Assembly (NCBI RefSeq): GCF_000740675.1
Contig: NZ_JPXI01000039.1
Location: 1-64,000, forward strand
Reading direction: 5' to 3'
Origin: Massilia sp. BSC265
Lineage (GTDB): Bacteria; Pseudomonadota; Gammaproteobacteria; Burkholderiales; Burkholderiaceae_D
DNA length: 64,000 nt
Program-made: the position numbers and the translations under genes
In this document: positions 18,342 to 27,151 of the stretch, piece by piece
Numbering within the stretch: position 1 is the stretch's first letter
How the letters are laid out: every line of letters starts with the position of its first letter
Notes under the pieces: generated by a model
What the model was told of the DNA's origin: nothing
Seen by the model: only the letters and a program-made list of their open reading frames with translations
The model's database searches: none

Positions 18342-19124
18342 CTACATGTTACGGAACAGCGCCATGAAGGGCTGGCTTACCGCCAGCGTCTCGGGCCGGT
18401 TCTTCAGGCGCAGGATGCCGCGCCCGCTTTCGTCGCGGGTGACGCCGGCCACGGCACGCAGGTTGACGATGGTCGAGCGGTGCACCTGCTTGAAGTGGGT
18501 GGAATCGAGCACCTCGAGCAGGTCGCGGATGGGTTTCCTCAACAGCGCCTCGCCGTCCGCCGTCATCACCACCGTGTACTTGCTGTCCGACTGGAAGTAG
18601 GCCACGTCGTCGACCAGGATCAGGCGCGTCTCCTGGCCGCGGCTGGCCGTCAGCCAGACCAGCGGCGGCGCCTTCGGCTGGGGCGGCGCGACCGCCTGCA
18701 GCTGCTGCAAAAGGGCCTGCAACTGCTGCACGTCCTGGCCGCCGCGCTGCAGGCGCGCCTGCACCCTGCCCACCGTGCCGGCCAGGCGCTCGCGCGCCAC
18801 CGGCTTGAGCAGGTAGTCGCTTGCTCCGCGCTCGAAGGCGTCGATCGCGTACTGGTCGTAGGCGGTGACGAACACCACCTCGGTCTTGATGCCGGCATCC
18901 AGCAGGCTGGATGCGACCTCCATGCCGCTCAGGCCGGGCATGCGGATGTCCAGGAACACCACGTGCGGGCGGTGCTCGGCGATCGCTTCCAGGGCGCTGC
19001 CGCCATCCTCGCAGCTGGCGACAATCTCGAGTTCCGGCCACACCTGCCCCAGCAGCTGCACCAGCGATTCGCGCAGCAGGGCCTCGTCTTCGGCCACCAC
19101 GCACTTGATTCGGGAATTAGGCAT
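18342..19124 (-). CDS. LytTR-family response regulator
   Basis: The protein has 260 residues with the start at ATG 19124. The receiver domain (about 5-120) has VAEDE, acceptor Asp59 in FLDIRMPGLSG and LLKPV. After a Gln-rich linker (about 125-150) comes a LytTR DNA-binding domain with LVDDVAYFQSDSKYT, KPIRDLLEVLD and FKQVHRSTIVN. Members of this AlgR/LytR class bind paired direct repeats. Its gene overlaps the stop codon of the upstream kinase gene by 8 nt, so the pair is translationally coupled. The target genes are not evident here. Confidence 0.93.
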   Translation of the reverse strand: MPNSRIKCVVAEDEALLRESLVQLLGQVWPELEIVASCEDGGSALEAIAEHRPHVVFLDIRMPGLSGMEVASSLLDAGIKTEVVFVTAYDQYAIDAFERGASDYLLKPVARERLAGTVGRVQARLQRGGQDVQQLQALLQQLQAVAPPQPKAPPLVWLTASRGQETRLILVDDVAYFQSDSKYTVVMTADGEALLRKPIRDLLEVLDSTHFKQVHRSTIVNLRAVAGVTRDESGRGILRLKNRPETLAVSQPFMALFRNM

Positions 19125-20415
19125 GTTGGGCTCCTGCTCCAGTCGGCTGCACTGCACTGTTGATGGTGTGGGGAACGGTGATGGTGGCCGCCACCCCGCT
19201 CGGGAAGTTGGCCACGATCGAGAACGCGGCCGCGCTGCCGTAGGCCAGGCGCAGGCGCTCGCGCACGTTGCGCAGGCCGACCCCGGTGCCGCCGCCTTCG
19301 GCCGTGAAGCCGCGGCCGTCGTCGGCCACCGTCACTGCCACCGCGCTGTCGACCTGGCGCGCCAGGATCCAGACCGTGCCGCCGCCCGGCTTCGGTTCGA
19401 GCCCATGCTTGATCGCGTTCTCGACCAGGGTCTGCAGCATCATGGTCGGAAACAGCACCGCGCGCAACGCGTCCGGCACGTCGACCTGCAGCTGCAGGCG
19501 CGGGCCCATGCGGATCTTGAGGATGTCGAGGTAGGCGCGGGCCCGTTCCAGTTCCTCGCCGATGGTCGAGGGCGCATCCTCGGTGCGCGGCAGCGAGTGC
19601 CGCAGATACTGGATCAGGTTGCCGAGCATCTCGTCGGCCCGGGCAGGGTCGGTGCGCGTCAGCACCTGGGCACTGGCCAGGGTGTTGTACAGGAAGTGCG
19701 GCTCGACCTGGGCGTGCAGCAGGTTCAGCTTGGCCACCGTGAGTTCCTTCTCGGTCGCGGTCTGGCGGACCTCGGCCTGCTCGCCGCGGCGGCGTGCGGC
19801 CACGCGGCGCGTAATCGCCCGCACGATCGCTTCGGCGTTCTCCAGGTTGGTGCCGTGGTCGACCAGGAAGGCGTCGGTCCAGGCCGGGTCTTCCGGCTCG
19901 CAGATCAGGGTCACGCTGCCGGCCGATTCGCCGTTCGGCGTCACCGTGGCCAGGATCTGGTTGCGGCGTTCGCCAAAGGGAATGAAGGCCCAGCTGGCGG
20001 CCGGCGGCTGGCCGTCGTGGTGCATGGCATAGGGATTGATGCGCTTGACCTTGGCGCGCACCTGGAGGCTGTCGCGCGCGCTTTCCACGAGGATCGCGCC
20101 GGGCAGTTCGCGGATCGCGGCGTCGATCAGGTCGAATGCCTCGCCCGCTTCGAAGGGAATCTCGATCTGGCGGCGCTGGCGGTTGGACAGGGTGCCGCTG
20201 TTGAGGGTGCCGGCGATCAGGCGCACGCGGCGCATGTGCGAGAACACGCCGGACAACACCCACAGGCCGAGGAACAGGGCCAGCAATGCGAAGTAGCCGC
20301 CGATGTCGCGTTCGACATAATCCTCGGTCGCCTCGGCAACGATGATGGCGACGACAAGGTAGCAGCCGAGCCAGGCGGCCAGCAATCGTCCAATGTGGAA
20401 AGTGCTTGAGATCAT
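19117..20415 (-). CDS. LytS/AlgZ-type sensor histidine kinase
   Basis: The protein has 432 residues. Two transmembrane helices occur near the N-terminus (about 8-28 and 40-60). Residues 65-195 form a cytosolic region without a recognisable sensor fold. A coiled coil precedes the His_kinase box QVEPHFLYNTLAS, whose His is the phospho-acceptor. The HATPase_c domain has LVENAIKHGL, DDGRGF and GVGLRNVRERL. It is the cognate kinase of the LytTR regulator whose gene overlaps its 3' end. The upstream region on the minus strand contains the operon promoter. Confidence 0.92.
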   Translation of the reverse strand: MISSTFHIGRLLAAWLGCYLVVAIIVAEATEDYVERDIGGYFALLALFLGLWVLSGVFSHMRRVRLIAGTLNSGTLSNRQRRQIEIPFEAGEAFDLIDAAIRELPGAILVESARDSLQVRAKVKRINPYAMHHDGQPPAASWAFIPFGERRNQILATVTPNGESAGSVTLICEPEDPAWTDAFLVDHGTNLENAEAIVRAITRRVAARRRGEQAEVRQTATEKELTVAKLNLLHAQVEPHFLYNTLASAQVLTRTDPARADEMLGNLIQYLRHSLPRTEDAPSTIGEELERARAYLDILKIRMGPRLQLQVDVPDALRAVLFPTMMLQTLVENAIKHGLEPKPGGGTVWILARQVDSAVAVTVADDGRGFTAEGGGTGVGLRNVRERLRLAYGSAAAFSIVANFPSGVAATITVPHTINSAVQPTGAGAQHA

Positions 20416-20631
20416 GATCTTCTTTCAGTAGTCAGGGCAGCGCCAGATTAGTGCCGGTCTCTATTGCCGGGGGACATTATGCGACGGAGGCGGGATAGCG
20501 GCGACGAAAGCGGGCCTGGCCGGCATAAAAAATCCGTTGCGCATAGGCCTCACCGGGTCCGCTTTCCGCGCGGCAGCCAGACTCTGCGGCTACAATGCTG
20601 CCCTGATTTAACATTTCAAGGCTTTCCCGGC

Positions 20632-21309
20632 ATGGCACTCAAGCATTCCCTCCTCGCGCTCGCGGCCTTCGCCGTCACCGCATCGGCCCACGCGCAAATC
20701 GGCGCCGCCGTTACCGCCGACCTCGGCACTACCGGCGCCGGTCTCCACCTGGTCGTCCCGATGGAGAGCAATCTGAACGGCCGCTTCGGCGCCAACTACT
20801 TCAAGCACGATTTCGACAAGCGCTCGGGCCTGGTCGACTACAAGTTCGAGGGCAAGCTGTCGACCTTCGACGTGCTGTTCGACTGGTACGTCATCCCGAA
20901 CAGCAGTTTCCGCCTGACCGGCGGCCTCGTGTACAACGGCAGCCGCTTCGATGCCGTCGGCGTGCCGGGTGCGAACCGCAGTTTCAACTTCAATGGCAAC
21001 ACCTACTCGACCGCCGACCTCGGCAGGCTGGAAGCCGAAGTGACTTTCCGCCGCGCCGCGCCCTATGTCGGCATCGGCTGGGGCAATGCCCTCAGCCCGA
21101 ACAAGCGCTGGAACTTCAGCGCCGACGTCGGCGCCTTCTACCAGGGCAAGGCAAATGCCAAGCTGATCGCCTTCGGCTGCAGCACCTCGAAGGCCCTGTG
21201 CGACAAGCTCGCGAACGACCTCGCCGTCGAAAAACTGCGCCTGCAGGAAGAACTCTCGGACTACAAGGTCTATCCGGTGCTGCGCGCCAGCATCTCGTAC
21301 AGCTTCTGA
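20632..21309 (+). CDS. Outer-membrane beta-barrel protein
   Basis: The protein has 225 residues with the start at ATG 20632 (MALKHSLL). A signal peptide is cleaved after SAHA at about residue 21. Alternating hydrophobic/polar strands with aromatic girdles follow (LHLVVPM, FGANYF, FRLTGGLVYN, PYVGIGWGN). The chain ends in SYSF, the C-terminal Phe recognised by the BAM complex. A loop with two Cys (GCSTSKALC) may form a disulfide. It has about eight strands, like OmpW/OmpA-sized barrels. Function unknown. It is a single gene. Confidence 0.75.
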   Translation: MALKHSLLALAAFAVTASAHAQIGAAVTADLGTTGAGLHLVVPMESNLNGRFGANYFKHDFDKRSGLVDYKFEGKLSTFDVLFDWYVIPNSSFRLTGGLVYNGSRFDAVGVPGANRSFNFNGNTYSTADLGRLEAEVTFRRAAPYVGIGWGNALSPNKRWNFSADVGAFYQGKANAKLIAFGCSTSKALCDKLANDLAVEKLRLQEELSDYKVYPVLRASISYSF

Positions 21310-21368
21310 TTTGTATGCATCGTTGGCGCGGACTAGCGTATGATGGAGACTCTTATCAAGGAGCCATC

Positions 21369-21494
21369 ATGCCGCCGCGTCGCCTCATCCCTGCCGCGCT
21401 TGCGATTGCCTGCCTGCTGCTGACCGGTTGCAAGGACCAGCGCGAGCCGGCCAAGCCGATCGTCGACCTGTCCGCGATCGTCGTCGCCGCTTGA
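21369..21494 (+). CDS. Very small lipoprotein
   Basis: A 41-residue open frame starts at ATG 21369 with AAGGAG at ideal spacing. The lipobox LLTGC puts the lipidated Cys at about residue 21. The remaining mature peptide is about 20 residues and ends in IVVAA. Such tiny lipoproteins resemble entericidin- or Lpp-like peptides by size only. It is often missed in annotation because of its length. Confidence 0.6.
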   Translation: MPPRRLIPAALAIACLLLTGCKDQREPAKPIVDLSAIVVAA

Positions 21495-21596
21495 GGGACT
21501 GCTTCCCCTTGGACGGCTTTCCCTTCGCTTGCCCTTCGCTTACGACCATGGGCAGGGTAAACTACGGCCTGTACATTTACTCGTCGTAAGGTTTCC

Positions 21597-22844
21597 ATGC
21601 CCTTCGCTTCGCTTGGACTGATCGAACCGATCGTCCAGACCCTCGCTTCGCTCGACTACACCACCCCGACCGCCGTCCAGCAGCAGGCGATTCCTGCCGT
21701 CCTGTCCGGCAAGGACGTCATGGCTGCCGCCCAGACCGGCACCGGCAAGACCGCCGGCTTCGCGCTGCCGATCCTGCAGCGCCTGTTCAAGCGCGACAAG
21801 CCGGTCGGCGGCAATGCCGTGCGCGCCCTGGTCCTCGTGCCGACGCGCGAGTTGGCCGAGCAGGTGCACGAGAGCTTCCGTACCTATGGCGCCGGGCTGA
21901 ACCTGCGCACCATGGTGGCCTACGGGGGCGTCAGCATCAATCCGCAGATGATGAACCTGCGCAAGGGCGTCGATGTGCTGGTCGCCACGCCGGGCCGCCT
22001 GCTCGACCTGCACCGCCAGAACGCGGTGAAGTTCAACGAGGTCATCACCCTGGTGCTGGACGAGGCCGACCGCATGCTGGACCTCGGCTTCTCGAAGGAA
22101 CTCGACCAGGTGTTCGCGGCCCTGCCCAAGAAGCGCCAGACCCTGCTGTTCTCGGCCACCTTCTCCGACCAGATCCGCGCCATGGCCAACCGCCTGCTGC
22201 GCGAACCGGTGCGCATCGAGGCAACGCCGCGCAATACGACGGTATCCGCGATCCAGCAGTGGCTGGTCCCGGTCGACAAGAAATGCAAGCCCGAGCTGTT
22301 CCTGCACCTGCTGAAGAAGCACGGCTGGAGCCAGGTGCTGGCCTTCGCCAAGACCCGCAAGGGCGTCGACGACCTGGTCGGCCTGCTGGACGCCAAGCGC
22401 ATCCCGGCCGACGCGATCCACGGCGACAAGCCGCAGCCGGCGCGCCTGCGCGCGCTGGAACGCTTCAAGGCCGGCGAGGTAAAAGTGCTGGTGGCGACCG
22501 ATGTCGCGGCGCGCGGCCTCGACATCGACGACCTGCCGGTGGTGGTGAACGTCGACCTGCCGATCGTGGCCGAGGATTACGTGCACCGTACCGGGCGCAC
22601 CGGGCGCGCCGGGGCCTCGGGCGAGGCGGTGTCGCTGGTGGCGGCGGACGAGGTGGAGTACCTGGCCGCGATCGAGGCGCTGACCCGCCAGACCATCAAA
22701 CGCGTGGAGGAAAGCGGCTTCGAGCCGGATCACCGCGTGCCCGAGACCACGGCGGGCGGGCAGATCGTCAAGAAACCGAAGAAGCCCAAGAAGCCGAAGG
22801 GCGAGGCCAGGGTGGTGCAGGAGGATGTGCGCTTCCGGAGGTGA
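21597..22844 (+). CDS. rhlE: DEAD-box ATP-dependent RNA helicase RhlE
   Basis: The protein has 415 residues and all DEAD-box motifs in order. These are the Q motif (TPTAVQQQAIP), AAQTGTGKT, PTRELAEQ, GG, TPGRLLDL, DEADRMLDLGF, SATFS, VLVATDVAARGLDID and HRTGRTGRAG. The C-terminal tail is basic and Lys/Pro-rich (KKPKKPKKPKG), typical of RhlE-type RNA binding. It unwinds RNA during ribosome assembly and RNA decay. The gene is monocistronic, followed by a BIME-like element shared with the convergent synthetase gene. Confidence 0.95.
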   Translation: MPFASLGLIEPIVQTLASLDYTTPTAVQQQAIPAVLSGKDVMAAAQTGTGKTAGFALPILQRLFKRDKPVGGNAVRALVLVPTRELAEQVHESFRTYGAGLNLRTMVAYGGVSINPQMMNLRKGVDVLVATPGRLLDLHRQNAVKFNEVITLVLDEADRMLDLGFSKELDQVFAALPKKRQTLLFSATFSDQIRAMANRLLREPVRIEATPRNTTVSAIQQWLVPVDKKCKPELFLHLLKKHGWSQVLAFAKTRKGVDDLVGLLDAKRIPADAIHGDKPQPARLRALERFKAGEVKVLVATDVAARGLDIDDLPVVVNVDLPIVAEDYVHRTGRTGRAGASGEAVSLVAADEVEYLAAIEALTRQTIKRVEESGFEPDHRVPETTAGGQIVKKPKKPKKPKGEARVVQEDVRFRR

Positions 22845-22885
22845 AATAATCTTTCACTTGAGTGCCTAAGTTGAAATATTCTTCC

Positions 22886-22990
22886 GCAGGGCGGGCAGGT
22901 TTCCTGCCCACCCAGTCAACGGCCTCCGCACGGCCACGACATCGTTTCGTCGATCTATCACCGCGTGGGCGGGAGACCCGGCCACCCTAC
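22886..22990. repeat. BIME-like paired element, copy 2
   Basis: The left unit contains GGGCAGG-TTT-CCTGCCC (hairpin). The right unit is ATCACCGCGTGGGCGGGAGA followed by CCCGGCCACCCTAC and ends at 22990. One base in the right stem (G for C) breaks a pair relative to copy 3. The final CCCTAC contains the stop codon (CTA, i.e. TAG on the minus strand) of the convergent gene. Confidence 0.75.
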
Positions 22991-25665
22991 AAGACCAACT
23001 TCATCTCGCGCATGCCTTCCAGGCCGGTCGACCTCACGGTGAACCCCATGCGCTTGGCCAGCCCGGTAATGCGCGAATTCTGCGGCAGCGCCTCGCCCAC
23101 GATCTCGCGCGTGCCGCGCGAACGGCAATAGTCGATCAGCTTCTGCATCATGATCTTTCCCAGCCCCATGCCCTTGAGGTCGGAGCGCACCGTCACCGCG
23201 AATTCCGCCGTGATGTTGTCCGGGTCGGCCACCACCCTCCCTACCGCCAGCGTCTCGGCCACGCCTTGCGCGTTCGGGCGTGTGGCAATGAAAGCCATCT
23301 CGCGGTCGTAGTCGATCTGGGTGAAGCGCGCCAGCTGCGAAGGCTGCAGCTCGCGGATGCGCACGAACATCCGGTAGCGCACGTCGTCCGGCGTGAGCGC
23401 ATCGAAAAAGGCCAGGTGGGCGGGTCCGTCCTCGGGCCGGATCGGGCGCAGCAGCAGCGGCGCGCCCTGCCAGTCGATGGTCTCTTCCAGCTCGCGCGGA
23501 TAGGGCCGGATCGCCAGCCGGTCCAGGGTGCTGCCCGAGCGGTCGGCCAGCGCCAGGCGCATGCGCGCGTCCAGCACGGTCGCGCCCTTGCTGTCGGCCA
23601 GCAGCGGGTTCAGGTCGAGTTCGACGATCTCGGGAATGTCGGAGACCATGCGCGAGACCTGCACGAGCGCGGCCAGCACCGCGTCCATGTTCACTGCCGG
23701 CCGGTTGCGGTAGCCGGCCAGCAGCCTGGCCACGCGGGTGCGGTCCACCAGGTCGCGCGCCAGCACCAGGTTCAGCGGCGGCAGGCCCACCGAGTGGTCG
23801 TCGGCTACTTCTACCGTCACCCCGCCCTGCCCGAACACGATCACGGGCCCGAACACGGGGTCGGTCGCGGCGCCCGCGATCAGCTCGTGCGCATTGCTGA
23901 CCCTCGCCATGGCCTGCACCGAATAGCCTTCGAACTTCGCCTGCGGGAACAGCTCGGCGAGGCGCCTGCGCATGCGCGCCGCGGCTGCACGCACGCCCTC
24001 GTCGCTGTCGAGGTCGAGCGTCACGCCGCCGAAGTCCGACTTGTGCATCACGTCGGGCGTCAGAATCTTGACCGCCACCGGATAGCCGATCCGCTGCGCC
24101 GCAGCCACCGCCTCCTCGACGCTGGCCGCCTGGCGCGTCTCGACCACCGCCATGCCGTAGGTGCGCAGGATGGCCTTGGTCTCGGGGTCGGACAGCAGGT
24201 AGCGCCCGTTGGCGACCGCCTCGCGCACCAGCGCGCGCGCCGCGGCGCGGTCGGGCGCCACCGAGCCCACCATCGAAGGCGGCACCTCCATCAGGAGGTT
24301 CTGGTTGCGCCGGTAGTGCACCAGTTGCAGGAAACCGGCCACCGCGTCTTCCGGGGTGCGGAAGGCCGGCATGCGCGCGCCGGAGGCAATCGCCCGCGCA
24401 TCAAGCACCGCGGACCCGCCCAGCCAGCACGACAACAGCGTCTTGGAAGCCGTGCGCACCAGCGGCGCGATGGCATTCGCCACGTCGCGACTGGCCACCG
24501 TGGCGGTGGGAGACTGGATCACCAGCACCGCGTCGACCTGCGGGTCATGCAGCAGGATATCGAGGGTTTCGCGGTACAGGTCCGGCACCGCCCTGCCCTG
24601 CAGGTTGACCACGTTCCCACGCCGCCAGCCGGGCGCCAGCAAGCCGTCCAGGCGCGCACTGGTTTCACTGGAGAAGGAAGCTTCGACCCCGCCGCCATAG
24701 GCCAGCGCATCGCGCGCCAGCACGCCGGGTCCGGCGCCATTGCTGACGATGGCCAGGCGCTCGCCGTGCAGCGGGCGCGCGTAGGCCAGGGTTTCCGCTG
24801 CCGAGAACAGCTGGTCGGTGGTGTACACGCGCAGCATGCCGGCGCGCCGGATCGCGGCATCGAACACGTCGTCGCGGCGCGCCAGCGCGCCGCTTTCGCT
24901 GGCCGCGGCGGGCGCGGGATCGTCCTCGCGCCCGGCCTTCAGGACCAGAACCGGCTTGCTGCGCGCCGCCGCGCGCGCGGCCGACATGAACTTGCGCGCA
25001 TAGCGCAGGTCCTGCAGGTAGAGCAGGATGGCGCCGGTCCCGCCGTCGCTGGCGAGGTAGTCGAGCACGTCGCCGAGGTCGACGTCGGCCGCGTCGCCCA
25101 GGGCGATGAAGTGGGAGAAGCCGATGCCGCGGGTGCGCGCCCAGTCCAGCACCCCGACCATCAGCGCGCCAGATTGCGACACGAAAGCGATCCGCCCCGG
25201 CAGCGCACCGCTGGTGGCGACGCTGGCGTTCAGGCCCAGTCCGGGCGCCAGCATGCCGGCACTGTTCGGGCCCAGCAGGCGCAGCAGGTAGGGATGGGCG
25301 GCATCGAGCATCGCCTGGCGCAGGCTGCGTCCCCGCGATCCCTGTCCATCAGTGGTGCCGCTGCTCAGGACCACGGCGGCCCGGGTGCCGCGCTCGCCCA
25401 GCTGGCGCACGATCGCGGGGATGGTGGCAGGCGGCGTGCAGATCACGGCGAGTGCCGGCGCTTGCGGCAGTTCGGACACGCTCGCATGGCAGTGCCGTCC
25501 GGCCAGCTCGCCGTACTTGGGATTCACCGGCCACACCTCACCCTTGAATCCGCCGGCCAGCAGGTTGTGCAGCAGCGTCGCGCCCAGGCTGCCCGGCCGT
25601 TCGGAAGCGCCGATCAGCGCCACGGACTTCGGTGCGAACAGGTGCTCGAGGTTGCGAACGCTCAT
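22987..25665 (-). CDS. ADP-forming acyl-CoA synthetase fused to GNAT acetyltransferase (Pat-like)
   Basis: The protein has 892 residues with the start at ATG 25665. An N-terminal CoA-binding Rossmann domain (about 1-130, VALIGASERPGS) leads to succinyl-CoA-ligase-like domains (about 150-450). An ATP-grasp domain follows (about 490-700, PVAVKILTPDVMHKSDFGGV). A C-terminal GNAT acetyltransferase (about 735-890) has MFVRIRELQPSQLARFTQIDYD and GLGKIMMQKLIDYCR. This four-part layout is that of the protein-lysine acetyltransferase Pat, which acetylates and inactivates acetyl-CoA synthetase. Whether the ligase half is active cannot be told. It stands alone; its TAG stop lies within the BIME-like repeat. 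Confidence 0.9.
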   Translation of the reverse strand: MSVRNLEHLFAPKSVALIGASERPGSLGATLLHNLLAGGFKGEVWPVNPKYGELAGRHCHASVSELPQAPALAVICTPPATIPAIVRQLGERGTRAAVVLSSGTTDGQGSRGRSLRQAMLDAAHPYLLRLLGPNSAGMLAPGLGLNASVATSGALPGRIAFVSQSGALMVGVLDWARTRGIGFSHFIALGDAADVDLGDVLDYLASDGGTGAILLYLQDLRYARKFMSAARAAARSKPVLVLKAGREDDPAPAAASESGALARRDDVFDAAIRRAGMLRVYTTDQLFSAAETLAYARPLHGERLAIVSNGAGPGVLARDALAYGGGVEASFSSETSARLDGLLAPGWRRGNVVNLQGRAVPDLYRETLDILLHDPQVDAVLVIQSPTATVASRDVANAIAPLVRTASKTLLSCWLGGSAVLDARAIASGARMPAFRTPEDAVAGFLQLVHYRRNQNLLMEVPPSMVGSVAPDRAAARALVREAVANGRYLLSDPETKAILRTYGMAVVETRQAASVEEAVAAAQRIGYPVAVKILTPDVMHKSDFGGVTLDLDSDEGVRAAAARMRRRLAELFPQAKFEGYSVQAMARVSNAHELIAGAATDPVFGPVIVFGQGGVTVEVADDHSVGLPPLNLVLARDLVDRTRVARLLAGYRNRPAVNMDAVLAALVQVSRMVSDIPEIVELDLNPLLADSKGATVLDARMRLALADRSGSTLDRLAIRPYPRELEETIDWQGAPLLLRPIRPEDGPAHLAFFDALTPDDVRYRMFVRIRELQPSQLARFTQIDYDREMAFIATRPNAQGVAETLAVGRVVADPDNITAEFAVTVRSDLKGMGLGKIMMQKLIDYCRSRGTREIVGEALPQNSRITGLAKRMGFTVRSTGLEGMREMKLVL

Positions 25666-25765
25666 GTAAGTAGCCTTTCCTGGGGTGGGACGGGCGACCT
25701 GGCGCCCGGCGTGGAAAGCATAGCGCCCCTTCCGAAGGCAGCGCGCACGCCCTGCCGGGCAGGTT

Positions 25766-26176
25766 TCAGCTTGGTCGGATACTGCGAAGCACGCTGCGCC
25801 GCTCGCGGCGCGTGGCCGGCAGGGCGCACAGGGCCGGCGACTGGCTGCGCAGGGCCTGCATGATGCCGTCGGCCATGATGTCGGCATGGGTCGCGAGCGT
25901 GGGGCCGTCGATCCCCGCTTCGAGCACCTGCGTACGGAACACGCGCGCTTCGTCCAGCTCGGCCACGGCGATGCTGGCCAGGATCGCCGGCGAAGGCTGC
26001 GGCGCCACCGCGTAGAAACGGAGGCGGAATTCACGGTCGAGCAGGATGGTGCCGGCCAGGAAGCGGTCAAGGCCGACGTCGAAGAGAACGTGGATGATCA
26101 CCTCGGCCGCACGGCCGGCGATCTCCTCCTGGTTTTTCCTGCGGCGCGGGCCGAACAGGCGGAACAGCATGTGCAT
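25766..26176 (-). CDS. Hypothetical protein, 136 residues
   Basis: The start was taken at ATG 26176, which has GGAGG five bases upstream; a TTG further up is less likely. The N-terminus is basic (RLFGPRRRKNQEE). The middle has the regular strand/helix alternation IIHVLFDVGLDRFLAGTILLD. No motif, signal peptide or membrane helix is recognised. It is divergent from the copper-region operon, and a palindrome lies between them. It may be a small cytoplasmic protein of that locus, but this is inference. Confidence 0.55.
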   Translation of the reverse strand: MHMLFRLFGPRRRKNQEEIAGRAAEVIIHVLFDVGLDRFLAGTILLDREFRLRFYAVAPQPSPAILASIAVAELDEARVFRTQVLEAGIDGPTLATHADIMADGIMQALRSQSPALCALPATRRERRSVLRSIRPS

Positions 26177-26202
26177 CGCGGCCTCCAAGTCAATGCCTTC
26201 GG

Positions 26203-26217
26203 CATACTAACAGTATG
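26203..26217. promoter_or_regulatory. Palindrome in the divergent copper-region promoter
   Basis: CATACT-AAC-AGTATG is a perfect inverted repeat in AT-rich DNA between the divergent genes at 26176 and 26270. Spacing and form suit a TetR- or MerR-type operator. No regulator gene lies next to it. Confidence 0.5.
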
Positions 26218-26269
26218 TTTCTTGATGTGCAACAAGCAGCTGGTCGCCGCCCTGAAAACCCATGCTAGA

Positions 26270-26728
26270 ATGGCCCCCGTGAAAACACTCGTCCGCACCC
26301 TGCTCGTCTGGTTCGTGCTGCTGGCCGTCCCCTTCCAGGGGTTCGCCGCGGCGGCGATGACCTGCGCGCACGGCGTCGGCACGGCACCCGCGAACGAGAC
26401 GGCCAGGCATTTGGCCACGCATGTTGCTAAAGCTGCGGCCAAGCCGCCCTGCCACGGTGACGCCGCGCAGGCCGGCCAGCATCCTGCGACCCATGCCGCC
26501 ACCCAGGCTGCTGCAACCGATGGCGCGCAGGACGAGGCTGCCTCCTCGCACCAGCAATCCTGCGGTAATTGTTCCGCCTGCTCGGTCGGCGCCGCCATGG
26601 CGCCGGCATCCAACCGCCAGGCGCCGTCCTGCTGCCCGTGCTGCTGCTGCCCGTCCGCCGCGCCGGAACGGGTCGCCCTGGCCGACGCCGACCTGCCCGA
26701 ACGCCCTCCCCGCACCATCCTCGCGTGA
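26270..26728 (+). CDS. Cys/His-rich exported protein of the copper locus
   Basis: The protein has 152 residues. A GTG three codons downstream (26279) is an equally good start. A hydrophobic signal (LVRTLLVWFVLLAVPFQGFA) is followed by an Ala/His/Gln-rich segment with many spaced His. A Cys cluster (CGNCSACSVG) and a second cluster (CCPCCCC near residue 130) follow. Such clusters can bind Cu(I), and the gene heads an operon with a His-rich protein, an outer-membrane factor and a multicopper oxidase. The family is not recognised; a metal-buffering role is inferred from composition and context. Confidence 0.65.
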   Translation: MAPVKTLVRTLLVWFVLLAVPFQGFAAAAMTCAHGVGTAPANETARHLATHVAKAAAKPPCHGDAAQAGQHPATHAATQAAATDGAQDEAASSHQQSCGNCSACSVGAAMAPASNRQAPSCCPCCCCPSAAPERVALADADLPERPPRTILA

Positions 26729-26779
26729 TTCGCCCGGTCGCCTGCGCGGCCGTCCTGCATTCAACCGAACGAGGTTCAC

Positions 26780-27151
26780 ATGTTGTATCTGCTATTGCCG
26801 GCGCTGCTGGCACTCGCGCCCGCCATTGCCGGCGCTACACCGCCGCGTCCCGACGACGCCGGCGCCGCCGTACCCGAGACCCGCTACCACGCTGCGCATG
26901 CCTACCGCCCGGCCGGAAAGCAGGCCACCACGCCCGACCGCCACTGGGTCGAGGCCAACCGCAGCGTCCTGGGCTACAACCCGATGATGCTGACCATGCC
27001 CGAGCGTGCTGCCGCTCCCGCTCCAGCCGCCTCCGCAAAGGCCGCACGACAGGAACCCACGCCTGCGCACGACCATGCCGCCCACGGCAGTCATGGCAGT
27101 CATGGCAGCCATGGCAGTCATGGCGGCCACGACGGGAAGGGACATCACTGA
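26780..27151 (+). CDS. His-rich periplasmic protein of the copper locus
   Basis: The protein has 123 residues with the start at ATG 26780 and GAGG upstream. A signal peptide (MLYLLLPALLALAPAIAGA) is present. The mature part carries YNPMMLTMPE, a Met-rich spot. It ends in an (SHG)n tail ending GGHDGKGHH, encoded by a 9-bp repeat. His and Met clusters suit copper binding in the periplasm. The stop codon overlaps the start of the next gene (TGATG). Confidence 0.65.
   Translation: MLYLLLPALLALAPAIAGATPPRPDDAGAAVPETRYHAAHAYRPAGKQATTPDRHWVEANRSVLGYNPMMLTMPERAAAPAPAASAKAARQEPTPAHDHAAHGSHGSHGSHGSHGGHDGKGHH
27086..27130 (+). repeat. Nine-bp coding repeat GGCAGTCAT, five units
   Basis: Units at 27086, 27095, 27104 (one substitution), 27113 and a degenerate fifth at 27122 encode the Gly-Ser-His tail of the His-rich protein. 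Slippage could change the number of His residues. Confidence 0.8.

Noticed and set aside
27086-27130. Short regular repeats that could suggest a CRISPR-like array
   Set aside because: The nine-base units are contiguous, without spacers, and encode a Gly-Ser-His tail.
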